DNA of 64,000 nucleotides from NCBI GenBank assembly GCA_037349315.1, contig JBAIAC010000057.1, positions 6,634,001-6,698,000 of the forward strand, written 5' to 3'. Position numbers and translations under genes: made by a program. This document shows, piece by piece, positions 20,401 to 32,090 of this stretch. Positions within the stretch are counted from its first letter, which is position 1; every line of letters begins with the position of its first letter. The stretch is from Chelydra serpentina (lineage: Eukaryota > Chordata > Testudines > Chelydridae). The notes under the pieces were generated by a model. The model did not search any database, had not been told where the DNA came from, and saw only the letters and a program-made list of their open reading frames with translations.

Positions 20401-21469
20401 CTCTGGGATGAGGATTGCACGAGGTGGCGGGGCACCTGGGAGTTAGGAGTTGCAGTGCTAAGCATTGCCTGACCAAAGCATGTTTGTGAATCTAGCCCGG
20501 AGAGCAGAATGTAGCCCAATGTCTATGTAAAGGGAGTGAGGCTGGGATTGAGAAGACCAATCCTAGAGACAAACAAGGGCAGCAGTCGGACAGACACACG
20601 AGAGGCACTACTGGCATTTTACAAGGGCCCACGTTTCATCCATGTTCACAGTGACATTTGGGCTCCTTTGTCATTCCGAAATTCAGTTTTAATCTTTATC
20701 CGAGTGGCTTGGTCGAAGCCATTCCAATACATTCACCTTCCACAGCAAAAGTGATTGTTTAATTAACAAACATTAAAGAAACCGGTTTGAATGCGAGTCC
20801 CGGGGATGTGGGAATAAACCTGATTGTTCCTTGCTGGTTGGTGAGATGCAAATTCTGCCTAGCGTTAGGGAGATGGCAGCTTTTGAACAGCCGCGAGATG
20901 CCCAAGATGGAATTTTAAAAAGCCAGCTAGTAAGCAAAGCTTTTTCATTTCCTTGTGACTGTTTTTCATTCAGTTGTCTATAAGTCTATTTCCATACACA
21001 CTTCTAAAATCAGAGCTCGCTTTCCGATGGGAAGCAAACAGCAAATCTGGCCTGTCCTAAAGGGACAGACGGTCTTTCTCGTTCCTTGCTGGGAGTGGCT
21101 GTGCAGGGTGAAGGAGCCAGGTTTCCACAGGCAGGGAAGGAGAGAATTCATATGAGAAGAGCTGATATTTCTTGTCTCTGCTGTGAGCAGCCAGAGGAGC
21201 CGGTTTAAATGAAAATCTGCCAGGGTGGTTGTTATTTTGCTTGCCATGGACGGTTGTCTTATTTCATTACTCAGCGGGCACACAAGCCGTTCAGAGATTT
21301 AGCTGCAAGGATGGCAGCACCAATGCATGAAGAACTGCCTCGTGCCATCATAAGCTCCTGAATTTAAAACCTCCTCCCCCGAGGGAGGCACGGCCATAAA
21401 CGTAGCAGTGCACAATACCGGAATACAGTGTTAATTACCCTCGCTGATTAAAGCACCAAGGTAAAGCAA
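20401..21469 (+). other. Intron stretch without repeats; candidate conserved non-coding DNA
   Basis: About 1 kb with no repeat I can name and balanced composition, including homeodomain-like ATTA-rich phrases (tgtttaattaacaaacatta, tgttaattaccctcgctgat). No exon supported. It has the look of intronic regulatory DNA, but only a cross-species alignment can show that. Confidence 0.3.
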
Positions 21470-21685
21470 GCTTTTAGTTAGTGTTATAATTTGCCTGCCA
21501 TGGCCCACGTGCTTTCAAAGATGAACTGGAAAGGTTCTTAAAAAAAATTAAGGGCCTCAGATTCTAGGGGAAGATTCCTTAAGAGGAAAACAGTCTACAG
21601 AGATTACAGCTGAGTGAAATTCACTTAGCTCCGTTCACACTCCACAGTCCTATTTTGGGTCCCAGTGCAGCAAAGCACTTAAGTC
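21470..21685. repeat. 216-bp direct duplication, copy 1
   Basis: Matches 22374-22588 with four substitutions and one 1-base length change in an A run, about 98% identity, so the duplication is recent. The unit includes an E-box CACGTG (21507-21512). Its right edge coincides with the left end of the hAT element at 21685. Confidence 0.9.
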
Positions 21686-22234
21686 AGTGGTCCCCAAAAT
21701 TTTCCTCTTGCATTCCCCCCCCCCACCCCCCCACCCCCCCGCCGCCGCCTTAGCAGAATGCATCTGTGCCTCCCTGGACCGGGAGAGGTGTCTTGTCTGG
21801 GAGCGACCGCTGGGGGCCAAGAGCGGGGGCCAGGGGCTGAGAGCGGGAGCTGCAGCTCTGGCTGGGGGTTGGCACCGGGGGTGGGGCTGCATTAGGCTGC
21901 CAATCCTCCAGAATTGTCCCGGAGTCTCCAGGAATTGAAGAGGAATCTTTAATTAAAGATTATGTCATGTGATAAAACCTCCAGGAATACGTCCAACCAA
22001 AATTGGCAACCCGAGCGGAGCAGAGCTGGGGGCAAAGCGGGGCTGAGTGGCGCTCCCACCCCTTCGGCCCCACTGCGGCCCCCTGGACATTTCTCTGTGC
22101 CCCCTTAGGGGGGCATGCCCCACAGTTTGGGGACCACTGACTTAAGCACATGTATAATTTTAAGCATAGGAGTACTCATTGATCTTAACTTTAAGCATGT
22201 GCTTTAAGTGCTTTGCTCCACTGGGACCCAAGAG
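21655..22234. repeat. Older foldback element split by the hAT
   Basis: Left arm tgggtcccagtgcagcaaag (about 21656-21675) and right arm ctttgctccactgggaccca (about 22211-22230) are reverse complements, with cttaag / ctttaag continuing inward. The hAT at 21685-22139 inserted in its left half. The inner text (taagcatgtgctttaag) is a common symmetric repeat in reptile DNA. Confidence 0.65.
21685..22139. mobile_element. hAT-type element, 455 bp, 8-bp TSD
   Basis: It begins CAGTGGTCCCCAAAATTTT and ends CAGTTTGGGGACCACTG, 13-15 bp inverted ends typical of hAT. Flanks acttaagt (21677-21684) and acttaagc (22140-22147) agree at 7 of 8 positions. A poly-C/GCC run follows the left end. A second decayed element with inverted ggctgccaa / ttggcaacc ends seems nested at about 21894-22010. 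No transposase frame. Confidence 0.85.
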
Positions 22235-22373
22235 CATACACCTCACCATTTTCAGAATTTTGGATTTCAACACTTCTTTCCAGTGAAGACTGAAATGCCA
22301 AAAGGTTGCATGTTTTGATGTGAAAACTGCCATTTTGCAAGGGGCTGTTGATGCAAATAAATAAATACAATTC

Positions 22374-22588
22374 GCTTTTAGTTAGTGTTATAATTTGCCT
22401 GCCACGGCCCACGTGCTTTCAAAGATGAACTGGAAAGGTTCTTAAAAAAATTAAGGGCCTCAGATTCTAGGGGAAGATTCCTTAAGAGGAAAACAGTCTA
22501 CGGAGATTACAGCTGAGTGAAATTCACTTAGCTCCGTTCACACTCCACAATCCTATTTTGGGTCCCAGTGCAGCAAAGCACTGAAGTC
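22374..22588. repeat. 216-bp direct duplication, copy 2
   Basis: Second copy of 21470-21685, 904 bp downstream. It contains the left arm of the foldback only and no hAT. It keeps the CACGTG motif. Confidence 0.9.
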
Positions 22589-25500
22589 TTTGTGAAATCT
22601 GCACGAGAGAAGACTCATGTCTGTGATTAATATTTTGCAAGGAAAACACAGAAACCATTTCTTAACAAAATCCATCCAGCTCCATTTTTCACTCTGCAAA
22701 TGCAGACACACCCAACTTCCTGTAAGGGATTCTGGGTAACGTAGTCCAACAATCATTGTCTGCTCTAAGCACTGTAATTGGAACTACCACTAGAGAGCAG
22801 ATTTACTGTACACTAGACTCAGACTTGAGGAATCTAAGTAGGCACCAGTGCACCCTTCCTCTGCTTCTCCTCCCCCCATATTTGTTCTCTGGAGTAATGG
22901 AGGATTTAGTCTCCCTGGCTAATGAAGATTACGTTTTAGAAAAAATTGCATTATTGGGTGGGATTTGGAGATTAGACCCGCAAGAGGGGTGTGGTCTGAC
23001 ACACAAACCTGGGGCCGGGATCTCCTGGGTTCTTTTCTCAGCTCTGCTGCTGACTTGCTTGTGTGACCATGGGCTAGTCAGGGCCTTGCCCCGTGCCTCA
23101 GTTTCCCCATCTCTAAAGAGGCGTTGGCCGGGATAGGGCTGGGTATTTCTGAAGCGCTCTGAGGACACAGCGTGTGACATGCAGTTGTTGTTCTTCCAGC
23201 TCATTCAGGGACTGATGAATCAAGTGCTAGGGGCGTTGCTGCTTTGGAGGTTTTGCGCTGGGTTTAAGCCTCTAAGAGCAGGGCGTGTATTTGGGAGGGA
23301 GGGATTATAGGGCACCCAGCTCTGTGAGGGAAGGATTAGCGCACTTGGAGATGCTCCCTGTATGGTAAACACAGAAATCAAAAGGAAATTGTCTGCTGTG
23401 TGGCTTAGATAGCCACAGGGATTGATGTGGAAGGTGGCTTTTTGTGTTGCCATGGCAACCCAGATGGCTGAGGAACCATTCTACTGGTTGCCAAGGTTAC
23501 AGAGCCCTTGAGCAGGGAATGTCTCTCCGGGCTGCCTGCCCCCATCCAGGACACCCGGTCACAAGGTGTGCGTGTCTCTGAGAGGCTAAGGCCAAATCTT
23601 CCAGCGGCAAAATAACCCACCAGGATTTCTCCAACTCCCAGCTCTGGAGCAGGGGTCTGCATCCAGCAGAAACCTTCTCCTCCTGTCAAGGCACAAAACC
23701 GTCCAGAGAGGCGTGGCTGGGGACGGGGCGGTGGTGAATCTGACAAGAAGGGGAAAAGTCTGCCATATGAAAGTGGATTAGCCGAGCGGAGCCAGGCCAA
23801 GAGGCGGGGCCCGGCCTAGTGGCAGGAGACTGATTTCCGCCGGAAACCAGCGTGGTGAGCAGGCTGACGATGGGAGCGCTCCGCTGGCCGGTGGGAGACC
23901 TGGGATCAGGAGCAATTTCAGGGTGGATTGTTGTTTGTGGAGCTGCCTAGGAGGGGCACAGACTCAGCCCCAAAGTGCCTATCCACCAGAGAAAGGGGTC
24001 ACCAGCCCATATGGCACCCTCACCGCTTTGCGAGGACGAGTCCAGACCAGAGATGATCTTGCATGTGTGAAACTAGGCCGGCAGTTAGCGAAAGAGTCCC
24101 TGGTACCCAATGAAGGGGTCGGGGAAAGCCGTTGGGGTTCCTGCCCCAAAGAGCTTACAATCAAAGCATAAGACAAGAGAAAACAGATGGAGGCAGAGAG
24201 ACAAACGGGGGAGTGCCAGGAAACCATGAACTAAACCACACTAGTTGTAAGATGATTCTTGATCCATTTCTGAAGTGGATTGTATGGTGGGGTTTCTTGC
24301 AGTAGCATTGGACTGGGTGTGGTGCTTCCAGTCCTATGTCCCTAATGGGCCCATCTCATTCTGTGTCCTGGATAGTGCCTTGAGCAAGTGATGACAAGCA
24401 AATCGGTTCAGACGCCCTGCTAGCAGGGCCAGAGTAAAGAATGTTAAGGTGCTGTGCACTAAGGCAATTGGGGGCCCCACCTTCCCGGCCCTGGGGAGTG
24501 GGTGGGTGGCAGGCCTGGGGAGGGGGTTGGGGAGTGACCCCGCCCTGCACTCGCCCTGCAGTGGCTCCTGTCCCATGGGGTGGGGCTGGGTTGGTTCCTT
24601 GCTTGGGCCTGTTGGCTCTGGCCATAGCATGCCGGCGGGGCCCTCCTCCTGTGATGCCCTGCCCCCTTCCTGACCCGGAGTTGTTTTTGTTCTTTTGTGC
24701 GTGGGTGGGTCCCCCATAGTTGTGATCTCCCCTTAAATGGGGGCCCTGTGCAAGTCAGTGCAGATTGGTTAATCCAGACCTGCCTGCTAGGGTAAAGAGG
24801 GAATCTGATTACATATTCGTTTGGCCAGGAGAGGAGGGTGTGTGTGAAAGCCCACGTTTGGCTGCCCAGGAACAGTTGTGGGAGCTGATCTTTCCGGGGG
24901 ATGGGATGGGGGCTGGTTGTGCCCAGGAAAAGTGGGAGTAGATCCTATGTCTAGCTGCCTGGGTTGGTTCCATTTTCTACTGCCAGGAGTAGGAGGAATA
25001 TCATTTACTTTTCAGTGCAAAAACTCAAGAGCAGCAGGGAAGAGGGAATGCGCGATCCAGTGAAGAAGTCCCTCCACAATCGCCTTGTGCCCTGGCCACG
25101 TTTCAGTGACAACCCTTCTGAATTGTCCGGCTGCCTCCCATAATCCCCAGTGACCTCTGATGATTGTAACTGCCTCTCTTCTATGTTCACACATGCCATG
25201 CTTCTCCAGAGAGCAGGTGGTGGCTGAGTGAAGATTAAAGCCTTGGGTGGGTTTTCTTGCATCTCCCAACTTTCCCCACTAGGTGCCACTCAAGATGCAT
25301 TTCCTTTTTCTTTCCCCACCTGCTGAGTTAGTCAGAGGGTGTGGGAAGAGAAGCATTGTGACAATAACCATGTTTCAGAGATTTGCAAGCACGCTCAAAA
25401 AAACAGAGCCACGAGAAACTCGGAGATCCTACGACTTTGGGGTTTTGCTGAATATTATACTATTCTCATTTAGGCTGTTGGACAAAACCCAAAGGATGAA

Positions 25501-26149
25501 TGTGGACGTTTTGCATCAATGATGATATAACCTGGATTCACGCCCCACCCTGGTTTTTGATTTTGCAAAATCCAAACTGGACTGACAAATTATTTCAAAA
25601 TCAATCCCAGACTGAGGAGGTTTTGCAAAACCAACCCTTCTGGTGTTTTTCCAATTGCTAGTGGGGCTACACAAATAGCTTCTAAGACTCAAAGGTAAAT
25701 AATAGTATCAGCAACAAATCTGACCTCTGCCTACCCATTTATCTTCCTGAGGTGTTAATTTCAAAGCCTACCTGGACCATTTAGATGCTAAAGTTATTAA
25801 GACCAGGCCATCTACCAAACCAAACACTCAGCTGGAATTAAGGCACTTTTAAAACTGAAAATCATTGATTATATGCTGCTTGTTTTTCCTCCACTCCTTA
25901 TTTTTCCATGCTGGGTCCCAGACAGGATTTACATCACACACTGCTTATTTAATATGAAACCCTCTGCTGGTATGATACCTGATCTATTAAACTATCTCCT
26001 GACAAATATGCCCGATTACTGTCACTTACACTTTGGCAAGACTTGCAAAATATGTAATGCCAATACAGATGTTTCGAGTTGATAAGGCATATGGGTACTG
26101 CTTCAAGCTTATGTACAATCCATCTGGGCAGCATGCGGCTACATTTTCA
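22589..26149 (+). other. MACF1 intron with MIR-like pieces
   Basis: MIR-like reversed fragment at 22990-23165 (gcctcagtttccccatctct) and forward fragment at 24080-24200 (cccaaagagcttacaatcaa). The part 24430-24770 is G-rich and may be a decayed DNA element (agggccag ... gggggccctg). The stretches 22600-22980, 23170-24080 and 24780-26149 hold nothing I can name. Confidence 0.45.
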
Positions 26150-26170
26150 CAGCTGGCCTCTAATTTTTGA

Positions 26171-26323
26171 TGCCTCCATTTTTGGGTGATGAAATTTGAG
26201 GCACCATGGGACTGATTTTTGAAAAGGTGCTGAGCACCAACATCTCCCATTGACTTCAGATGAATGTTTGGGTGCTTAGCACTCTTGAAAGTTAGATCCA
26301 AGTTATCACCCAAAACGGAGGCA
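26171..26323. repeat. Foldback element
   Basis: Arms 26171-26190 (tgcctccatttttgggtgat) and 26305-26323 are reverse complements with one mismatch and one gap. The interior contains a second, imperfect symmetry around tcccattgacttca. Probably a decayed palindromic repeat family. Confidence 0.55.
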
Positions 26324-26659
26324 CACAAAATTGGTGGCCTCTTGTTAAAGTTTGCAGAGAAGCACTGAGCTAGGGAATGAAAGCCTGAGTCCCAGTTTGT
26401 TGCATGAAGTGTGTTAATGTTTAGGCATTCGCACCTTCTAATGGGCCATTATTAGCTTAATTTGCATATACCTGCAAAACTGGCTTAAAGTTCCCTGTTC
26501 TGTCAAGGTAAAAATGTCACTTGAATGATCCACACACAGATCTGGGGTGCAAAATATCACCAGAATCATCATTTTTCTGATTAATTCAGGTGGCTCCACG
26601 ATCCTGAAAGTAAATTTGAAACAAACAGGGGCAGAATAATTTCATGGAAAACTACTACA

Positions 26660-26995
26660 CCATTATTTATTTGTTAAGCACTGAAAGTGTGGCCAGCACT
26701 CTTACCCCAAAGAGTTTTCCCAGTGAGTAATTCCAGTGAAGTCAATGGGAGTATTGTCCGGGTGAAATCCTGGCTCCGTTGCAGTCAATGTGGCTTTTGC
26801 CATCCTTCTTAGCATATGCGCAATGTGCGTCAGGTGCCACACGACCAGGATTCACACCGAATTTGGTCCGCTGGTTGGATCATTAGCTTCCCTGACTCGG
26901 GTACTGATGGGGAATGCAATGTGAACGCTGACCCATGCCCCCCACTTTTGCCATTGACTGCAATGAAGCCAGAATTTCACCCCCAGTATGTAAAG
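26660..26995. repeat. Decayed dispersed repeat, interrupted
   Basis: Phrases gtgaagtcaatgggagtatt, gggtgaaatcctggctcc and later tgaagccagaatttcacccc are the two halves of a common symmetric reptile repeat, separated by about 110 bp of unrelated text. Confidence 0.4.
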
Positions 26996-27639
26996 TTGAG
27001 CATGTTTATGTCTTCGTAGGATCTCTGATCTGAATGGATGAATTGTGCCCAGGCAATGGATCTATTCTGAACCCAAGTTCCTCTGGGGATTTTCAGCAGA
27101 CAGAAACTCTGCCCCAATATGACTCTAGGATCCTGTTCTTTGCTGACCCTCAGATTTCAGCCAGGATCTCTTTAAAGTACTCCTGTTTTTCAGGCCAAAC
27201 TCATGGGCTCTGACCCTGATCCAGAATCTGTTCTTTTCTGCTTACCCCTTCTCTCTGCTTCTGCATCCTGTTCTGGTCCATGCCTCTCTCATCATTTCTC
27301 CTTAACTCTCCACTGTGAGTCTGGATACTCAAAGTGATTGTCAATCCAGGGTGTGTTCTGTTCTGTTCTTGTTTTCATATGGCTGCAGTTCCTTCTCTGG
27401 TTCTGGTGTGTGCTGTATGTTCCGGCTTGGTTCCAGTACTTACCCCTATGACAGCGGCTGGATCTCAGGCCAGTTCTCTCCCGTCTCCATTTCTGAGTCC
27501 AGAAGTGGAGTCCCCCTAAGTTCAGGTTCCGATCCCTTTTTCTCCTCTCCTCGGTCAGATCCCCTTCACTCTCCTTTTCAAGGCCCCTCTGTTTTTGGAC
27601 CTGCGACTCCCAGGCTCTGGTACCTCTCCTCTCCTGGGT

Positions 27640-27880
27640 TCTGATCCGGATCTGGTGCCTCTCCCCTCTGCCGGGTTCTGATTCAGATCTGGTGCCTCTC
27701 TCCTCTCCCGGGTTCCGATCCGGATCTGGTGCCTCTCTTCTCTCCCAGGTTCTGATCCGGGTCTGGTGCCTCTCCCCTCTCTCCTCGGTTCTGATCCGGA
27801 TCTGGTGCCTCTCTCCTCGGTTCTGATCCGGATCTGGTGCCTCTCTCCTCTCCCGGATTCCGATCCGGATCTGGTGTCCT
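27640..27880 (+). repeat. 37-39 bp minisatellite upstream of the second CpG island
   Basis: Seven copies of gatccggatctggtgcct with small changes begin at 27643, 27680, 27717, 27754, 27793, 27823 and 27862 (spacings 37, 37, 37, 39, 30, 39), linked by pyrimidine-rich ctctcctctccc. It ends just where CpG density rises. Long open frames on both strands here are repeat artefacts. Confidence 0.9.
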
Positions 27881-28620
27881 TCCCCGGACCCCGGCCCGTG
27901 GGCACAGCATCAGCCCCACACTCAGCTTCAGCTCCGCCGCCCCCTCCTGCCTCTGGCCCGGCCTTGCCCCCGCACTTCTCCGGCCGGCCGCCAGGTGCCG
28001 CCGCCGCTCGGCCGGCCGGGCCCGGCGGGGGTGGGCCGGGGGCTGGGGCCGAGCCGCGGCTGACAGCGGGAGGAGCCGCCGCCGCCGGCCGGGCGGAGGG
28101 AAGAGGCGAGGCGGAAACGGGAGCGGCGGACACCGGCCCTGGCCGCTGGAGCGCGCGGAGCCGGGCCGAGAGCGGGACGGAGCCTGCACCGAGGCCCGGC
28201 AGGGACGCGCCATGGCCGGCTACGTGCCCGGGCTGCTGCCGGCCAACCGCAGCCAGGAGAAGGAGTTCGTGCAGGCGTACGAGGATGTGCTGGAGCGGTA
28301 CAAAGGTAGCGGGGCTGGGAGAGGGAGCCCCGGGGCGGGGGGACCCGGGGGGCGAAGGGGCCCCGGGGTGCAGCGGGCCCGGGGAGGGGCCCTGCGCCGT
28401 GCCCGGTCGCCGCCCGGTGGGTGGGGAGCGAGCCCCGGCCTGCTGCAGCCTTGGCCGGCGGCTCCCGCAGGCTCAGTCGCGCCGCGGCGGGGACACGGAT
28501 CAATGTGGCAGTTTCCGCCGGCTGCTCAGCCTGTCCCAGCTGGGAGGATCAATGGGCAAAGGCTGGCTTGGGGGAGGATGTAGCCCCCAGCTCGGCCCCT
28601 GCCTCCTACAGTGACTCTAG
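27880..28620 (+). promoter_or_regulatory. CpG island, second MACF1 promoter
   Basis: Very high GC and CpG (for example gccggccgggcccggcgg near 28008-28030) spanning the MAGYVPG exon and its donor. No TATA box. Its position around the start codon and the loss of CpG soon after 28620 are typical of a housekeeping-type promoter. Start site not determined. Confidence 0.75.
28212..28305 (+). CDS. MACF1: MACF1 alternative first coding exon (MAGYVPG N-terminus)
   Basis: Encodes 31 residues: MAGYVPGLLPANRSQ then EKEFVQAYEDVLERYK, plus one base. It ends AAAG|GTAGCG, phase 1, donor at 28306, so the split codon would again start Asp of the shared exon. The C-terminal half closely resembles the first exon of a dystonin isoform (ending LQAYEDVLERYK) and of plectin 1f (ending AYEEVREKYK), the other spectraplakin and a related plakin, directly before their actin-binding domains. 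The start sits in a strong context, GCGCCATGGCC. Upstream, the frame stays open for 125 codons back to an ATG at 27837 inside the minisatellite, but that stretch is low-complexity and the family comparison favours 28212. Being inside the MACF1 locus, on the same strand and in the same phase, it is best read as a MACF1 start. Confidence 0.88.
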
Positions 28621-31600
28621 CCTCGGCGGCTTGTTTGTCTGTCTCTCTCCCCCCTCCTCCCCCCCCCCAGTAATGGCATTACTGGGTCTAGGTCTCCTTT
28701 TATTATTCAGCCCGCCGCACACAGCCGCATCATCGGGAGGTGGGGGGTGGCCGCTGGCCCCCTGAGATCTGCCTGTCTCCTGTCGGCTCCCACACCTCGC
28801 ATGAGCATCTCCTCGGAGGTGGGGATGGCGCAAAGCCAGCCAGAGGCTTGGCTGTGGGAATCTAACGCCATAAACACTTGACGGGCGACTGTTAGAAACA
28901 GGGGCTCACTTTGTGTGGCTGGGTCAGTTTGTGTACCCGAGATAAGCTCTTGGATACCTTCCAGCAATGATGCTGGGCGGGGGGCACCGGTAACCCGAAA
29001 TCATTGACTTCCCACCCAGGGGGGCTGTTACTAAGGAAGCTTTTTTAAAGGGAGGGTGGTTCTCCCTCCCCACGCCGTCGCTAGTGAGTGTGTGGATGAG
29101 GCCGTGAGGGCCCTGGATTTCTGTCGCCGGTGCCTAGGGAGCTGCTGGGGGTGTATGGCACAGGCAGTGAGTGTGCAATTTTGATGTAGAGCGTTGGCCT
29201 CCTGGTTGTGCGTGTTTTTATTTTTTTTTCCGCAGAGATAGACTTGTCTGTGAGCCCAGATTTCTGCCCCACAGGGCTCCTATCACAGTGTTTCTGTTTT
29301 GTAAGTCTCGCAGCCAAGTCTCTTGAAATGGGGACTGTCCCGTCCAAAGGAGCCAGGCACTCACAGCGTACGCTTCCGTTTCCTCTTTGCATGCTGAGGC
29401 TGGGGTGTAATTGATTCTCCAGTCCTCCGATTCAGGGGCTGCCATTCAAAAATTCCCGAGGTGAGGAAAACGCAGCTCCAGTGTCTAGGATCTCAGTGCA
29501 TGACATGTATTCATGAATAAAGCCCTGCAAATGCAGTGAAATAAATGCAGTGAACTGTTCGCTAGTAGAGAAACTGAGGCCCAGAGAACTTGTTCGGTGT
29601 TGCAGAGAGCCAGATCTGGGAATAGAACCCTGGAGCCTTGACTTTAATTTGAATATACCCATACCACTTTGTACAGACTATTATGTTGCAAAGGGAAAAT
29701 AAAATCACAAGGCTGCCTCTGCCTGTTCTAGTCTGACTCAGACCTACTAGTGAAGGTTGATAATCCAGGGATGGGCAACTGCTTACCCCACCCTATTAGT
29801 TAGCTCTCATGCTCAGACTGTAAATTGCTCTATTTAGTGGACATCTGAGACTTTCCCGGCAAAGATGAAAGCCCCACTTAGGCTAGTGTGGTTGGCTTGC
29901 TGGCTAATGAAAGCCAGTAGCTACCTCGGCAGGAATTGTCAGTGCTGGAAAATGACCGAATCCATGTGGGAATAATCCTGTTTACGATGCCTGCTCAATG
30001 AAGGGAAATTAATGTTTAAACTGTAACATGGGTGGCCTTTTTCCAGCATGGCGTTCGGTGCTTGCCTGTGGAGGCTGGGCAAGAGAATGAAGTTCAGGCT
30101 GTTACATTCTCATTGGAGAGTCGTAGGGTCAGTTCTCTCACTTCTTTCTATTCACTCCCCCCCCCCCCCCCCCCACACACACACTTTGCGATAAACAATT
30201 CAACTTCTCCTGTCCAGAACAAGTTTTCCATTAGCCCCTTCCACCAGTGGAGAATTCTTGATGAAATGTGAATTGAGAACGTGAATGTTTGAGAGTGGAC
30301 GATTCTAGAGCATATTTGAGGTTTTTCTGTGTCATCTGGCCTGCAGGGTGGAGCAGCTGATGAGATTATAGTTCCACAGAGTCAATGAACAGGCTCTGAC
30401 CCACATGGGCTCTCGTTTTGTCTGGGAGCAACTGACCCCATGGTTCAGTGGCAGTGATTCTTCTCCTTGGAGGGCAGGGAGGAAGGACACCTGACATTGT
30501 TCAAGCTGACAGCCTGCATGAGAATGTAAATGCCGGGTTGAATCACTCGGAGAAATCTTTCATAACAACAGTGAGGTACTTTAAAAACTGCTATTAAAAT
30601 TAATCCCAACCACGGCACCTTCCATTCAAGGAGCAAGACTGGGCAGGTCTGGGTGCAGTGAGATCTGGAGTACAAAGGGTCCTTGTGAGCGTGTACCTTC
30701 CCTGGGATGGACGTTTCACGTGCTTTCGTTCAATTTTACAACCCTTGCCTTTATCTGGGTAGCTTGGGTCCATCAGATTGCAGTTTCTGTGATCTGTTAC
30801 TTTACATGCCTTTCATTGTAGACTGATGAAAAGAGCTCAGATGGACAGATCTAAGCCTTGTTGGCACTGGGTTTTTGCTTCCCTAGTAACGATGCTACTC
30901 CAGAGTACAACACTTTTTCGCTAGGGGTTTGCACCGGCGGCTAAAAATCTAGTTTCCGCGACAAGGTGTTAGTCTGTGAGCATGGCTGATGGAAGGTGAC
31001 GTGATTTGCGCTGCGTGTTGAGTCAGTCGAGTCAAGGCCATGCTGGGTCAGTGGCCTGTACCGCTTTAACCTGCTTCTGTTTGATTCCTGTTCTGCTGTG
31101 GGTGGTGGTATCCATACAGTGGTGGGGGAAATGTTTGATTGAGCGGAGGTGTGAACTGAAGGCGTTCTGATGACTAACCGGCAAGGGTGGTTAGCCTGCA
31201 GCATGACAGGCGGGAGTGTCGAGGAGGGGAAATGACTGGCAGATGATGACAAGGCCCATGTCCCACCCTGTTGTGTTGTGTGTGCTACTAAGCTGTTCCC
31301 ATTGCCTTAGTCCTTTTGTGTGTTGGCATCCCAGGGCTCTGAATTCAGAGCTGCACCTTTGAAGCCAGTCACCCTCTGCTTGAATGGTCCCAAAGGTCTC
31401 AGCCGTTGAGGAATAGCCCAGCTTGGCCATAACTGAGAACAAAAGCCCCTAGACTCAGACCACTTAAAAGTCCGCATGATACTGAGGGGTGAGTGACTTG
31501 CCTAAGCCAGAGGTGCCAATACGTTGCCCAACTGAGAGCTGCATGGGCGATTTTTCAGGAGCCCCAGGACCACCCTTAATATGCACAGAGTGGGGCAGAT

Positions 31601-32090
31601 TTCAGCCACCGTTGTCTCATTGCTTGGTGGCTCAAGATGGAGCACTCCATGCTGGGCCATGTAGCTTCTGCAAGTCATGTGTTGGTGATAATGATGAAAG
31701 CAGCTCTGGACTGCTTTACGGAGCTCCATGTGTCACCCTGCTGAGCCAAGGCATTGAGAGATGTAGTAGGTAGGTAGCTCTTTGTCCATGAGTTACTCCC
31801 TTTGGATGCTGATGCCATGAATCTGAAGTAGCATAGAAAACCAGTGAGGTGGTTTCCAGAGAAAAGGGAAATTTTGGTCAACTTTCTGCTGATGAATAAT
31901 AAATATTATGCATGCATGCTAAGCAGTGTCTGCAGAGTCCTGCTGCTGCAGTCTAACCAGCCAGCAGTGAACTCTTCGAGGTAATGCAGCACAAATGTAC
32001 GAGTGTAGAGCAGAGTCGGTTCTGTGTTCTGATTCAAAATCAGAGTCATGTTGGAAGGAGGAGATGGGACTTTGATACCAAAATGTTATC
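28306..32090 (+). other. MACF1 intron after the second first exon
   Basis: No further exon supported. A MIR-like forward fragment lies at 29565-29645 (gaaactgaggcccagagaac). A poly-C/AC microsatellite lies at 30157-30185. The rest (28620-29560, 29650-32090) shows nothing I can name. Confidence 0.45.
30157..30185 (+). repeat. Poly-C plus AC microsatellite
   Basis: A run of about 18 C followed by acacacacac. Length is likely to vary and may be poorly assembled. Confidence 0.9.

Larger units (their letters stand above)
12671..21469 (+). other. MACF1 intron, first part
   Basis: No additional exon could be supported between 12671 and 21469. Recognisable repeats are annotated separately (15783-15900, 15905-16130, 17880-18010, 18145-18355, 19177-20014, 20177-20400). 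The stretches 12700-15780 and 16150-17880 hold many short frames on both strands but nothing I can name. The 255-codon frame at 18013-18780 overlaps a CR1 and is not a gene. Confidence 0.5.

Noticed and set aside
27555..28614. Frames of 191-282 codons on both strands at the second CpG island
   Set aside because: Products of the 37-39 bp minisatellite and extreme GC content. Only the 28212-28305 part of one frame is supported, by plakin homology and splice phase.
30157..30185. Poly-C and other homopolymer runs as regulatory or quadruplex sites
   Set aside because: Simple microsatellite tracts are frequent here and nothing ties them to a gene.
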